DNA of 64,000 bases from assembly GCA_002393555.1 (NCBI GenBank), contig DGSP01000025.1, forward strand, positions 52,917 to 116,916, given 5' to 3'. Of this stretch, positions 24,703 through 32,975 are shown in pieces. The stretch comes from Prevotellaceae bacterium UBA4359 (lineage in GTDB: Bacteria > Bacteroidota > Bacteroidia > Bacteroidales > Bacteroidaceae). Position numbers and translations under genes: made by a program. Numbering within the stretch: position 1 is the stretch's first letter; the number at the start of each line of letters is the position of its first letter. The notes beneath the pieces were generated by a model. The model saw only the letters and a list, made by a program, of their open reading frames with translations. It was not told the DNA's origin and made no database searches.

Positions 24703-25860
24703 TCACAAAAAGTCTTTGATTTTTTCCACAATATAGTTGAGTTCAACCTCTTTCACGTAGGGGCCGCTGGGTAGGCACAAACCACAGGAGAAGAGACGTT
24801 CGCTCACCCCGTTCACATAGGCCGGAGCATCCTTATATACAGGCTGCAAGTGCATCGGCTTCCACAGCGGGCGCGTCTCAATGCCCAGACCGCTCAGTTT
24901 CTCAATCAGTGGCAGCAGTCCGCCATCGACCGTATGCTTCCCGTCCTCAAAACGGATGGTGGAAAGCCAGTAGTTGGGTTCCATCTCTCCGCTGGGGGCC
25001 GTGTGTACCACAATTTCGGGACAGTCCGAAAATCTTTTCACATACTCCTCATGCACCCACTGGTGATGTCGGATATGTTCCTCAGCCACCGTCATCTGCC
25101 CACGGCCGATGCCTGCACAGATGTTGGACATACGGTAGTTGAAGCCTATCTTCTCGTGCTGATAGTAGGGGAACGGCTCACGGGCTTGCGTGGCATAGAA
25201 CATGACGCGCTTCTTCGTCTCCTCGTCGGGACAAATCAGCGCACCGCCGCCACTCGTGGTAATCATCTTGTTGCCGTTGAACGACATCACGCCATAGTCG
25301 CCAAAAGTGCCGCACACCTGACCACGATAGCGCGAGCCAAAGCCCTCGGCAGCATCTTCCAGCACGGGAATTTCGTAGCGTCTGGCCACCTCCATGATGT
25401 CGTCAATCCGGGCCGGCATGCCATACAGATACACCGGGATGATAGCCTTTGGCTTCTTGCCTGTCTTGGCCATACGGTCCTTGATAGCCTCCTCCAGCAG
25501 TTGAGGGTCCATGTTGTAAGTATCTGGCTCACTATCTACAAACACAGGTGTCGCTCCCTGATAGACCACAGGATTGGCACTGGCCGCAAAGGTGAACGAC
25601 TGGCAGATGACCTCATCACCTTTCCCCACACCCAACATGATGAGTCCCAAATGGATGGCTGCAGTTCCTGCACTCAGTGCAACGACTTTCTTCTGCAAGG
25701 GTTCTGCCCCTTCGCGCCGATTGGCAAAGGTTGCCAAATCCTCCTCAAACGCATTCACATTCGGCCCCAGAGGCACCACCCAATTGGTGTCGAAGGCCTC
25801 CTGTATGTACTGTTGCTCCTTGCCACTCATGTGGGCAAGACACAAATAGATTCTATCCAT
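24703..25860 (-). CDS. DegT/DnrJ/EryC1-family PLP sugar aminotransferase
   Basis: 385 residues, the usual family length. The PLP-binding lysine lies in SFNGNKMITTSGGGAL (about residue 190), and the N-terminal PLP-phosphate region VALSAGTAAIHLGLIMLGVG is typical. The family transaminates 4-keto-6-deoxy (or 3-keto) nucleotide sugars. The nearby FlaA1-type dehydratase supplies the likely substrate (PglE/EpsN-like). The gene lies beyond the terminator at 25984-26006, so it is not simply the tail of the long operon. No consensus promoter was found in 25861-25983, only AATATTTG at 25872-25879. Confidence 0.9.
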   Translation of the reverse strand: MDRIYLCLAHMSGKEQQYIQEAFDTNWVVPLGPNVNAFEEDLATFANRREGAEPLQKKVVALSAGTAAIHLGLIMLGVGKGDEVICQSFTFAASANPVVYQGATPVFVDSEPDTYNMDPQLLEEAIKDRMAKTGKKPKAIIPVYLYGMPARIDDIMEVARRYEIPVLEDAAEGFGSRYRGQVCGTFGDYGVMSFNGNKMITTSGGGALICPDEETKKRVMFYATQAREPFPYYQHEKIGFNYRMSNICAGIGRGQMTVAEEHIRHHQWVHEEYVKRFSDCPEIVVHTAPSGEMEPNYWLSTIRFEDGKHTVDGGLLPLIEKLSGLGIETRPLWKPMHLQPVYKDAPAYVNGVSERLFSCGLCLPSGPYVKEVELNYIVEKIKDFL

Positions 25861-25904
25861 AAATAAATGAACAAATATTTGATGTTTTTCAATTTCTCAC
25901 ATTA

Positions 25905-25969
25905 CGTAGCCGAGGGGTACGGTCGGTCGTAGTCGAGGGGTACGGCATGGCGCAGCCGAGGGGTACGCC
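25905..25969. repeat. Three tandem copies of the dispersed 23-bp repeat
   Basis: Units begin at 25905, 25928 and 25951, an exact 23-bp period, with core CGYAGYCGAGGGGTACG. The middle copy contains CGTAGTCGAGGGGTACGGC, the exact reverse complement of the repeat at window positions 1-19 and 24-42. The array lies between the end of the long operon and the aminotransferase gene. Confidence 0.8.
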
Positions 25970-25983
25970 CCAGTAGGCGACAA

Positions 25984-26006
25984 TAAAAAGACGTATAAAT
26001 ACGTCT
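25984..26006 (-). terminator. Rho-independent terminator ending the polysaccharide operon
   Basis: On the minus strand AGACGTAT-tt-ATACGTCT is followed directly by TTTTTATTG. The stem starts 5 nt after the stop of the last glycosyltransferase gene (26012). It closes the roughly 31-kb transcript started at 57.38 kb. Confidence 0.75.
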
Positions 26007-26011
26007 GCAAG

Positions 26012-27130
26012 TCATTTCTTCGATAAAAGTGTCTTGTAATAGTCTTTCAGGCATTGCCGCACAAAGCCTTGTTCAAAACGGTCTGCCACCATCTTCCGTG
26101 CCTTCTGCGCCATCCGTTGACACTCATCGGGATGGGCAATCATCCATTCCATCGCTTCATACAGGGCAGTCTCATCCTGCGACGGAACAATCAGACCATT
26201 CTCTTGATTGACAATAATTTCGCGCGACCCATTGATGTCGGTCACAATGCTGGGCAAGTCCATCGCCCCTGCCTCAATGACGACATTGGGGAATCCTTCG
26301 CGATAACTGGGAAAGACCAGCACATCGCTCCGTTCGTAGAAGGGGCGCACGTCCGTCTGACTGCCCACCGCCTCTATGGCCTCACACTCGGCTATCAACC
26401 GCATGGTTTCGGGCATGAGGGGGTCAATCTTTTCTTCATAGGGGCCTACCAGCAGGAGCCGCGTTTGAGGGTATTGTTCGTTCAACCGCACAAACGCAGC
26501 AACTAACTCATTGATGCCCTTCTCACGCACCAGGCGGCCCACAAAGATGAAGGTGACTGTCTCATGCGGCTCGGCTGGGGCAGTCCGCTTCCAATACTGC
26601 AAATCGATGCCTTTCACATTGCCATAGCCCAATACTTTCAAAGGCTTTCGGGTGATGCACCGCTGCAGGTCTTGCTTCACTCCTTCGCCTTCGGGTATCA
26701 CGTGGGTGGCACAGGCACAGGTGAGTTTGTCAGTCCATATCAGAATCTGTCGAATCAGACCCGTGGAAGTGGGCCACACCAACCCCGTGAAGGTGTGTAC
26801 CCGCACCGGCACTCCTGCCATCTTGGCTGCCATCATACAGAGCAGTCCTGCCTTAGGGGTCATCGAATGCACCATGTCGGGCTTCTCCTTCCGCAGTACC
26901 CGAATCAGCCGAACAAGGGAGACGAAGTCTTTCAGCGGACTTATGCGACGCTCCATTGGCACGCCGATGGTTCTCACGCCTTCACGTTCGCCCACTTGCT
27001 GCAAATCAGCATCAGGACTGGAGAGTGCCACAACTTCGTAGCCTTCTTCGGTCAGTTCTCGCAAGAGTCCTCGACAAAAGGCATTCAGCGAAAGACCAAT
27101 CGTTGCTGCACGAACAATTTTCTTACCCAC
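26012..27130 (-). CDS. Glycosyltransferase family 4
   Basis: 372 residues, GT-B fold. The N-terminal domain carries the acceptor-side pattern (DMVHSMTPKAGLLCMMAAKM). The C-terminal domain has FVGRLVREKG (phosphate-binding Arg and Lys) and the EX7E motif in YREGFPNVVIEAGAMDLPSI, so it should be catalytically intact. It resembles the GT4 enzymes that add the second sugar next to the initiating transferase in Eps/Cps loci, and it overlaps that transferase gene (27123-27701) by 8 nt. It is the last gene before the terminator. Donor sugar not determinable. Confidence 0.88.
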   Translation of the reverse strand: MGKKIVRAATIGLSLNAFCRGLLRELTEEGYEVVALSSPDADLQQVGEREGVRTIGVPMERRISPLKDFVSLVRLIRVLRKEKPDMVHSMTPKAGLLCMMAAKMAGVPVRVHTFTGLVWPTSTGLIRQILIWTDKLTCACATHVIPEGEGVKQDLQRCITRKPLKVLGYGNVKGIDLQYWKRTAPAEPHETVTFIFVGRLVREKGINELVAAFVRLNEQYPQTRLLLVGPYEEKIDPLMPETMRLIAECEAIEAVGSQTDVRPFYERSDVLVFPSYREGFPNVVIEAGAMDLPSIVTDINGSREIIVNQENGLIVPSQDETALYEAMEWMIAHPDECQRMAQKARKMVADRFEQGFVRQCLKDYYKTLLSKK

Positions 27131-27701
27131 AGACCGTCTCTATAATCAGTTTGATGTCACCCCACAAGGAGTGATGATAATAATAGTCAAGATTTATCTT
27201 CACCTTATCTGGATAAATCACCTCATCATTATACCTCTGAGGATCATCCACTTTTGCCAAAATCTCCTCTTCATTACGATACTTCAACGAAGCAGGTCCC
27301 GTAATGCCTGGCCGCAACTTCAGAATCAACCTGTCTTCTCCTTCCAACTGGTCGGCATAGCCCGGCACATCTGGTCGAGGCCCCACAAAACTCATGTCGC
27401 CAATCAACACATTCCAGAGTTCAGGCAACTCGTCCAGTTTATACTTCCTCAACTTGGCTCCCAACGGTGTGATGCGGCTCTCACCTGCCACCGACACACT
27501 GCTGCCGCCATGCCCCACCGTCATGCTGCGGAATTTGTACATGGTAAACAACTCCCCATCCTTCCCCACTCTCTTCTGCTTGAAGATGGCTGGTCCTCCC
27601 GGCATCTTCAGCCGAATCAACACCCACACCACCAATAACACCGGCCACAAGAACCACAAGCCCACGAAGGACACCACTCTGTCAAACAACCACTTCAGCA
27701 T
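27123..27701 (-). CDS. Initiating sugar-phosphate transferase, small PglC/WcaJ-domain type
   Basis: 192 residues: the minimal bacterial sugar transferase, without the multi-helix N-terminus of WbaP. A re-entrant membrane helix (FVGLWFLWPVLLVVWVLI) is followed by KQKRVGKDGELFTMYKFRSM, the catalytic Asp-Glu pair in KLDELPELWNVL, GDMSFVGPRPD and RPGITG. It transfers a sugar-1-phosphate from UDP-sugar to undecaprenyl phosphate at the inner leaflet. Size and neighbours (FlaA1-like dehydratase, aminotransferase, GNAT) make a bacillosamine-type donor likely; specificity is inferred. Confidence 0.92.
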   Translation of the reverse strand: MLKWLFDRVVSFVGLWFLWPVLLVVWVLIRLKMPGGPAIFKQKRVGKDGELFTMYKFRSMTVGHGGSSVSVAGESRITPLGAKLRKYKLDELPELWNVLIGDMSFVGPRPDVPGYADQLEGEDRLILKLRPGITGPASLKYRNEEEILAKVDDPQRYNDEVIYPDKVKINLDYYYHHSLWGDIKLIIETVCG

Positions 27702-27707
27702 ATTCTC

Positions 27708-28307
27708 TTACAATTCTTTCAAACTGCCCTTAGGGAAATCCTCTATCAGCACGTCTCCATCCTCCAACTCCTCCAATATCAGCACATCACATGCTTTCTG
27801 GCTTGCTTTCATCGAACCAATGTTTGCCTTATTGATACTCTCAAACATACGGAACCCCGTCTTCGTTGCCAAATCCATACCGACCTTACAAAGAGTTGTG
27901 CACACCCCTTTCCCTTGATGATTCACATCCACCATTTTCCCAAGGAAACTCTTCCCATTCGCAAAGCATCTTAAAAAAGCATACCCTACAATCTCCCCAT
28001 CCTCCTCTTGTACATATATTATATAAGACTTCCGCCCCAACAAAGTCCTCATCGTCTCCTCATCAAACGCATGTGGACGAAACCACTTGAAACTTTCTTC
28101 AGGCTGACGAGCAAAGAAATCCGCCAGCCTACTCGCATCATTGATATCAGCAATTCCCACATGGCCAGGCAGACCATCTTCTAATTTTCTCCTGTCACCA
28201 ATTTTCAGTCCACACCATGCAGCATTAAGCATTTCAATTCCTTCCCAAATCCAAGGAACTTTTGCCTGTATCGTATGTGCCAATTCGTATAACATCACTC
28301 CGAACAA
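27708..28307 (-). CDS. GNAT-family N-acetyltransferase
   Basis: 199 residues. The central acetyl-CoA-binding strand-loop-helix is visible in IVGYAFLRCFANGKSFLGKM, then VDVNHQGKGVCTTLCKVGMD (Q..G.G pattern). The C-terminal SINKANIGSMKASQKA matches the GNAT 'N..s...Y.k.GF' region. It lies 6 bp upstream of the initiating transferase gene and overlaps the LicD-like gene by 13 nt. The likely role is N-acetylation of the amino sugar made by the dehydratase/aminotransferase pair. An alternative start is MLYEL at 28295. Confidence 0.75.
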   Translation of the reverse strand: MFGVMLYELAHTIQAKVPWIWEGIEMLNAAWCGLKIGDRRKLEDGLPGHVGIADINDASRLADFFARQPEESFKWFRPHAFDEETMRTLLGRKSYIIYVQEEDGEIVGYAFLRCFANGKSFLGKMVDVNHQGKGVCTTLCKVGMDLATKTGFRMFESINKANIGSMKASQKACDVLILEELEDGDVLIEDFPKGSLKEL

Positions 28308-29209
28308 TTCAAATCAAAATCTATGATAAAATGGCGTTCGCGCTTTTCTACAGGAGGCAATTGCATATAATTCTTCCCATAAAGATTTGTGAGATATTTT
28401 TCCGCATCACCAGGCACGAACACTTCCATTCCTTCAAACAGAGCGGTTCGAGCAGGCAAGAACACTTCGGATGGCAATGTCTCTCCTGCATATAATTTAC
28501 GACCTGTCGGGATTGACAAATAAGTACCAATTTTCGGGCAACAAACCAATGTATCAAAAGCATTCACCCAACGACGATGATTAATCATGCTCAAAATTTT
28601 TCCCAACACCTTGCGAACCTTAACCATGACTCCTCCCCAACCTCGCATACGGGTCAATTGACGTGTCATATCACTCACGGGATATGTTACCTCATAAACC
28701 ATGTTGGCACTTAGTCGCAGTAGATTCGCCAATATACCCGTCAGTTTTCTTTGAACAGCGTTTTCACTAACCCCTTCCAATGGGAATATGTCAAGACTCA
28801 AGCCCTTCGGGAAATCTGTAAATTCATTACCTGCTTCCACGCATTTTGTTCCCCTTTTATAAATCTTCATGAACATACACAAAGCATCCCTCTCTTTAGA
28901 AGGGAACATATATTCATACCCGTCTCCTAATTTACCTTGTAGCAACAACTCCTTCATGCACTCGTAATCTCGTCGAGGCATACATAAATCCAAATCATCA
29001 TCCCACGGGATAAATCCTTGATGTCGAATTGCGCCAAGACAACTTCCGCCACACAGCATCAGCGTCAACCCATTCGCCGTACAAAGAGAAGCAACCGACT
29101 CATACATCTTCATCAGCATCTTCTTCATCTCTACCGATTCTTCCTCCGTCAGTTGTCTCAGCCCACTTGCACGAGCATTCTCATTCAACAAATCCTTATA
29201 TGATTTCAT
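28295..29209 (-). CDS. LicD-family phosphotransferase
   Basis: 304 residues. The nucleotidyltransferase-like LicD signature is clear: LMLCGGSCLGAIRHQGFIPW followed by DDDLDLCMPRRDYE, with the metal-binding Asp triad. LicD enzymes transfer phosphocholine or phospho-polyol groups from CDP-activated donors onto glycans; fukutin/FKRP are animal relatives. An IspD-type cytidylyltransferase two genes upstream and an SDR between them suggest a locally made CDP donor. Overlaps the upstream SDR gene by 4 nt (ATGA). Confidence 0.88.
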   Translation of the reverse strand: MKSYKDLLNENARASGLRQLTEEESVEMKKMLMKMYESVASLCTANGLTLMLCGGSCLGAIRHQGFIPWDDDLDLCMPRRDYECMKELLLQGKLGDGYEYMFPSKERDALCMFMKIYKRGTKCVEAGNEFTDFPKGLSLDIFPLEGVSENAVQRKLTGILANLLRLSANMVYEVTYPVSDMTRQLTRMRGWGGVMVKVRKVLGKILSMINHRRWVNAFDTLVCCPKIGTYLSIPTGRKLYAGETLPSEVFLPARTALFEGMEVFVPGDAEKYLTNLYGKNYMQLPPVEKRERHFIIDFDLNCSE

Positions 29210-30231
29210 TTCCCGTTCTTGTTACATTCTTGAATCGTTGTATTCATCTTTTCCTTCATCGTACCCCTTACACTCCAACCCAGCGACTCTAATTTTTCCG
29301 TAGAAAACACCGATTTTGTCACAACATTATACCCTTGTTGTTCCGCATCAGATGGCAATTCCATCACGACTTTCTTTCCAGCGATGTCAGCCACCATCTC
29401 CGCCAATTGGCGAATGCTTATATTCGAAAGAGCATCTGCCACATTATACGCCTCTCCATTCTTTCCTTTCAACAATACATAAAGCAGTCCTTTCACACAA
29501 TCCACAACATAGCACCAACTCCTATATTGAGTACCATTGCTCTTCATCACTATATCTTTTCCTTCCAACACATTTCTGATAAATTGTGCATAGACCCGAT
29601 TATCACTCTCCGTAAAATGAGGACCATACGTATGAGAAGGACGAGCCACCACGACATCCACGCCATATTCTGCTCCGTATGCTACACAAAGAGTTTCAGC
29701 CGCACGCTTTGAGGAAGGATAACATGAACGTGCACTCATAGTATTTACATATCCGCTGTAATCTTCTACAAAGACCCTCCCATCACCTTCGCCATAGATT
29801 TCCCCTGTTGAGACATACAAAAACCTTCGTAAGCCATGCGTTATTCCGTAATCCAACAAATTGGCCGTCCCGACCAGATTTGACTTCATCACTTCAACAG
29901 GATTCTTTGCAAAAAATGATGGACTGGCATTGCTTGCAGCATGAATAACATAATGGAAAGAAACCTCAGACTTCAACGGTTGTGTCACATCATATGTCAG
30001 GAGATGAAATCTTGACGAATCAAGATACTCTCGAAACAAACGGCTTGCCCGTTCCTCATTGCGGCCTGCTGCATACACATGTAAATCCGAGCAAGGGCAT
30101 AGCATCAAGACCTCCACCAAACAAGAGCCCAACAGCCCTGTCGCTCCTGTCACCAACACATTGCACCCAGCCATCCTCTCCCAAGGGAGAGCAGACATCG
30201 CACATTCTTTCACATTCTCTCTATACGTCAT
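29206..30231 (-). CDS. Extended SDR, nucleotide-sugar epimerase/dehydratase
   Basis: 341 residues. NAD(P)-binding VLVTGATGLLGSCLVEVL near residue 25, serine region VSTGEIYGEG, catalytic YPSSKRAAE (YxxxK). Family members epimerise or dehydrate nucleotide-linked sugars. Its position between the cytidylyltransferase (1-bp gap) and LicD (4-nt overlap) suggests it modifies a CDP-linked or precursor sugar/polyol used by LicD. That pairing is inferred. Confidence 0.88.
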   Translation of the reverse strand: MTYRENVKECAMSALPWERMAGCNVLVTGATGLLGSCLVEVLMLCPCSDLHVYAAGRNEERASRLFREYLDSSRFHLLTYDVTQPLKSEVSFHYVIHAASNASPSFFAKNPVEVMKSNLVGTANLLDYGITHGLRRFLYVSTGEIYGEGDGRVFVEDYSGYVNTMSARSCYPSSKRAAETLCVAYGAEYGVDVVVARPSHTYGPHFTESDNRVYAQFIRNVLEGKDIVMKSNGTQYRSWCYVVDCVKGLLYVLLKGKNGEAYNVADALSNISIRQLAEMVADIAGKKVVMELPSDAEQQGYNVVTKSVFSTEKLESLGWSVRGTMKEKMNTTIQECNKNGK

Positions 30232-30232
30232 A

Positions 30233-30949
30233 TTATTTCATCCACCCTTCCTTTGTGGTATGCATCAAAGCCTTTAAGATTTCAATATCCTCCACCGTCG
30301 TTATTTTAATGTTCTTCTCTGAACCAGGCACAATATGCATCTCTCGGCCACCGACTTCAGCAATTAAAGTACAAGATGCCACACTATCCATAATACCTTT
30401 ACGTTTCGCCTCTTCATGCACATCCAAGATGTTGCCTAAGCGGAACGTCTGTGGTGTCTGGGTACGAATCAGAGTGTCACGAGGGATACTTGTTGTTGAA
30501 ACAAAACCATCCTCACTTTCCAAGATTGCCTCCCGGCATTGAATTCCCGTGATTGCATACCCATAAGCCTTACAAATAGCAATATTACTACTAATAATAT
30601 CTTGACTGAGCAACGGACGCACGGAATCATGTATCAGAACCAAGTCATCATCTACACAACCCTCACCTTTCAGCCCATAAATGCCATTGTGGATAGACTC
30701 CATTCCGGTATTTCCACCAGGGAAAATCCATTTCAGTTTAGTAATACTGAACTGGTTGGCATATGCCTGAAGTACCGTTTCCCACCCTTTCAGACATACC
30801 ACTGCCATTGCATCAATATCTGGGTGCTTCTGGAAACACTGCATGGTATGGACAATTATGGGACATCCATCCACATGCAGAAATTGTTTGGGAATATCCT
30901 GTCCCATCCGATTCCCGGCACCCCCTGCTATCAATAATGCTATATTCAT
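30233..30949 (-). CDS. IspD/TarI-family cytidylyltransferase
   Basis: 238 residues. The N-terminal nucleotide-binding motif LIAGGAGNRMGQDIPKQFL is diagnostic, and the VLIHDSVRPLLS segment matches the IspD/TarI metal-binding core. The family makes CDP-methylerythritol (IspD) or CDP-ribitol (TarI/ISPD). Placement inside a polysaccharide operon next to LicD favours a CDP-polyol or CDP-sugar role over isoprenoid synthesis. Confidence 0.87.
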   Translation of the reverse strand: MNIALLIAGGAGNRMGQDIPKQFLHVDGCPIIVHTMQCFQKHPDIDAMAVVCLKGWETVLQAYANQFSITKLKWIFPGGNTGMESIHNGIYGLKGEGCVDDDLVLIHDSVRPLLSQDIISSNIAICKAYGYAITGIQCREAILESEDGFVSTTSIPRDTLIRTQTPQTFRLGNILDVHEEAKRKGIMDSVASCTLIAEVGGREMHIVPGSEKNIKITTVEDIEILKALMHTTKEGWMK

Positions 30950-30964
30950 AACAAAGATATAAAA

Positions 30965-32077
30965 TTATTCGAAATTATTAAATTTATCCAAATACCACCC
31001 TTCCAAATCCTTACCTGCGGCTTTAATGTCATACCCCGCATTCCTTACTTTCTTTACTGCATCTACATCTCGAGCTACCCCCTGTTTTATCTTTGAAGCC
31101 AAGCACTCCGCCCAAGCATTCACATCCAAAGGAAGGAAATCCACATTTCCCGTCACATCCACTTCGTGAGGTACTCCCATACTTGCAATCACAGATAGTC
31201 CATTCGTCTGAGCTTCTATCAGTGACACTGGTAATCCCTCATTGATAGAAGGCATCAGTACCATATCCATTGCCTGCAAATAACTCGGGACATCGCTGAC
31301 AAGACCTGTCATCACCACAGCCTTACCCAAACCTAATAATGTAATCCTTTCTTCAATAGCAGGTCTTAATTCGCCATCACCCACAAACAACAACTTTGCA
31401 CGACAGCCTATATCCTTCATTGCAGCCAACACATCAAGGGCAAAAAGATGGTTTTTCACAGGATGAAACCGTGACACCATTCCCAACACATATTCACCAT
31501 CTGACAGTTGTAACTTTTCTCGTACAGTCTGACGTATCAATTCATTAAACCCATATCTCTCTACATCAACAGCATTGGGGACAAAACGTGTCTTGTTCAA
31601 ATACTCCTTGCCGTACCAACAAAGCGTAGCCCCCTCGCCACAAGACATGAAATCTGTAGCCACTCTTTTCAGCCACACACCAAGACCCCAACGCACAAAG
31701 CCCTCTAAACCATGTCCAGAACTGCTGCTATGTGCATGACATACCCTCACTGGTACACCACATCTTTGGGCAACCCATAAAGGAATTGCACTCTTACTTG
31801 AGGTATGAGAATGAACAATTTTATACTCAGGATGCTCCTTCAAGAAATGTTTCACCCCATTAATGTATGGAAAAGGATTGCTGAATCTCAATAAAGGCAC
31901 CCGATACACACGCCCTCCCATCTCCTCTATTTCATCCTCATACTGACAATGCTTCTGCTCAGTCAATAAAAAATCGAACTGCACACGACTACGGTCAATA
32001 TTCCTGTAGTAGTTCATCAGCATCGCCTCTGCACCACCACGATTCATCGAATGGAGTATATGAAGAATACGTATCAT
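30965..32077 (-). CDS. Glycosyltransferase family 4 (EpsF-like)
   Basis: 370 residues. It begins IRILHILHSMNRGGAEAMLM, the GGAE loop of GT4 enzymes. The C-terminal half has MVSRFHPVKNH and an intact EX7E in INEGLPVSLIEAQTNGLSVI. It acts at the cytoplasmic face of the inner membrane on the lipid-linked oligosaccharide. Separated by 6 bp from the beta-propeller gene and 15 bp from the cytidylyltransferase gene. Confidence 0.9.
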   Translation of the reverse strand: MIRILHILHSMNRGGAEAMLMNYYRNIDRSRVQFDFLLTEQKHCQYEDEIEEMGGRVYRVPLLRFSNPFPYINGVKHFLKEHPEYKIVHSHTSSKSAIPLWVAQRCGVPVRVCHAHSSSSGHGLEGFVRWGLGVWLKRVATDFMSCGEGATLCWYGKEYLNKTRFVPNAVDVERYGFNELIRQTVREKLQLSDGEYVLGMVSRFHPVKNHLFALDVLAAMKDIGCRAKLLFVGDGELRPAIEERITLLGLGKAVVMTGLVSDVPSYLQAMDMVLMPSINEGLPVSLIEAQTNGLSVIASMGVPHEVDVTGNVDFLPLDVNAWAECLASKIKQGVARDVDAVKKVRNAGYDIKAAGKDLEGWYLDKFNNFE

Positions 32078-32083
32078 TTTTAC

Positions 32084-32971
32084 TTATCGGCGAGTCCTTA
32101 CACTATTGATTGCTTTTGTCAAAAAAGAAGATAGCCACGCATGCCTCCGATAGCCATGAATGTCCACGACTACCGTTCCCCTACAGATGTTAAAGGTATG
32201 GAATCCTGTTGTATATTGAGGATGTGGCGAAGTCAGGCGTCTGACATCTTCAAACAACCATTTTCCATCCGTCACGACCACCTTCTGCAGAATCAACGCT
32301 CCCCCATAACACTCATTATTATCTTGTGCAACCCTATAAAGAGTTCCGTCTACTCTGAAGAAATTTCCTCCCATGCGTGCAGTCCGTCCTTCCACTTCCA
32401 CGACATCTTTCAGCACATATTGCCCATCTTTCTTAACATATATATCCAATTGATTCCCATTTGGATTTGGCAACTTAGTGGCAAACATCAATTGCTCTCC
32501 TTCATACTCTAAAAGGACGGCATCTGTAAGAGGAGCATTTATGAGTGTTTCCATCTTCAGCAACTTCTCATCCTCCCTGTCATATTTGTAAAGATTCAGT
32601 TCTCCAGACTGACTATTTTCTGGATAGACAAGCACATCTTCCCCCCTTTTTATAAAAATGGGAAAGCTAAGATGTGTACCTCTATCCAATAGTTGCTTCA
32701 CATCTTTCAACTCCAGAGTCTTTTTGTCAACAACAAGTTTAGAAATCACAGCATACCCTCTGTTGTCTTCAAAGTCTTCTGCCAAAACAATATAATCATC
32801 CTCAGTTACATCCAACAAGAAAGGATCCGCAAACCATCTCTTTGTATAACGATGCTTCATCCACCGATATTGAATAGGCTTACCATCCAAGATGTCTTGC
32901 AGCAGAGTTTCTGTAAACCCGATGTTCCATTGCTGAAGAATAAGCTTCCTCAGTTGATCTTTAACCCCCAT
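32084..32971 (-). CDS. Beta-propeller protein resembling the GINT1 N-terminal domain
   Basis: 295 residues, no signal peptide. Repeating blades are suggested by FADPFLLDVTEDDYIVLAED, HLSFPIFIKRGEDVLVYPEN, APLTDAVLLEYEGEQLMFAT and GGNFFRVDGTLYRVAQDN. The 'ADPF...HLSYP...PENS' layout is that of five-bladed furanosidase-like propellers and of the N-terminal domain of plant glucosamine inositolphosphorylceramide transferase, seen in bacterial glycan loci. Catalysis is unproven; it may bind or transfer sugar. It lies between a GT4 gene and a GT2 gene with gaps of 4-6 bp. Confidence 0.55.
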   Translation of the reverse strand: MGVKDQLRKLILQQWNIGFTETLLQDILDGKPIQYRWMKHRYTKRWFADPFLLDVTEDDYIVLAEDFEDNRGYAVISKLVVDKKTLELKDVKQLLDRGTHLSFPIFIKRGEDVLVYPENSQSGELNLYKYDREDEKLLKMETLINAPLTDAVLLEYEGEQLMFATKLPNPNGNQLDIYVKKDGQYVLKDVVEVEGRTARMGGNFFRVDGTLYRVAQDNNECYGGALILQKVVVTDGKWLFEDVRRLTSPHPQYTTGFHTFNICRGTVVVDIHGYRRHAWLSSFLTKAINSVRTRR

Positions 32972-32975
32972 ACAC

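Noticed and set aside
30233..30949. Housekeeping ispD
   Set aside because: Possible from the motif alone, but overlap/abutment with SDR and LicD genes inside a glycan operon makes a dedicated CDP-donor role more likely; no gene symbol assigned.
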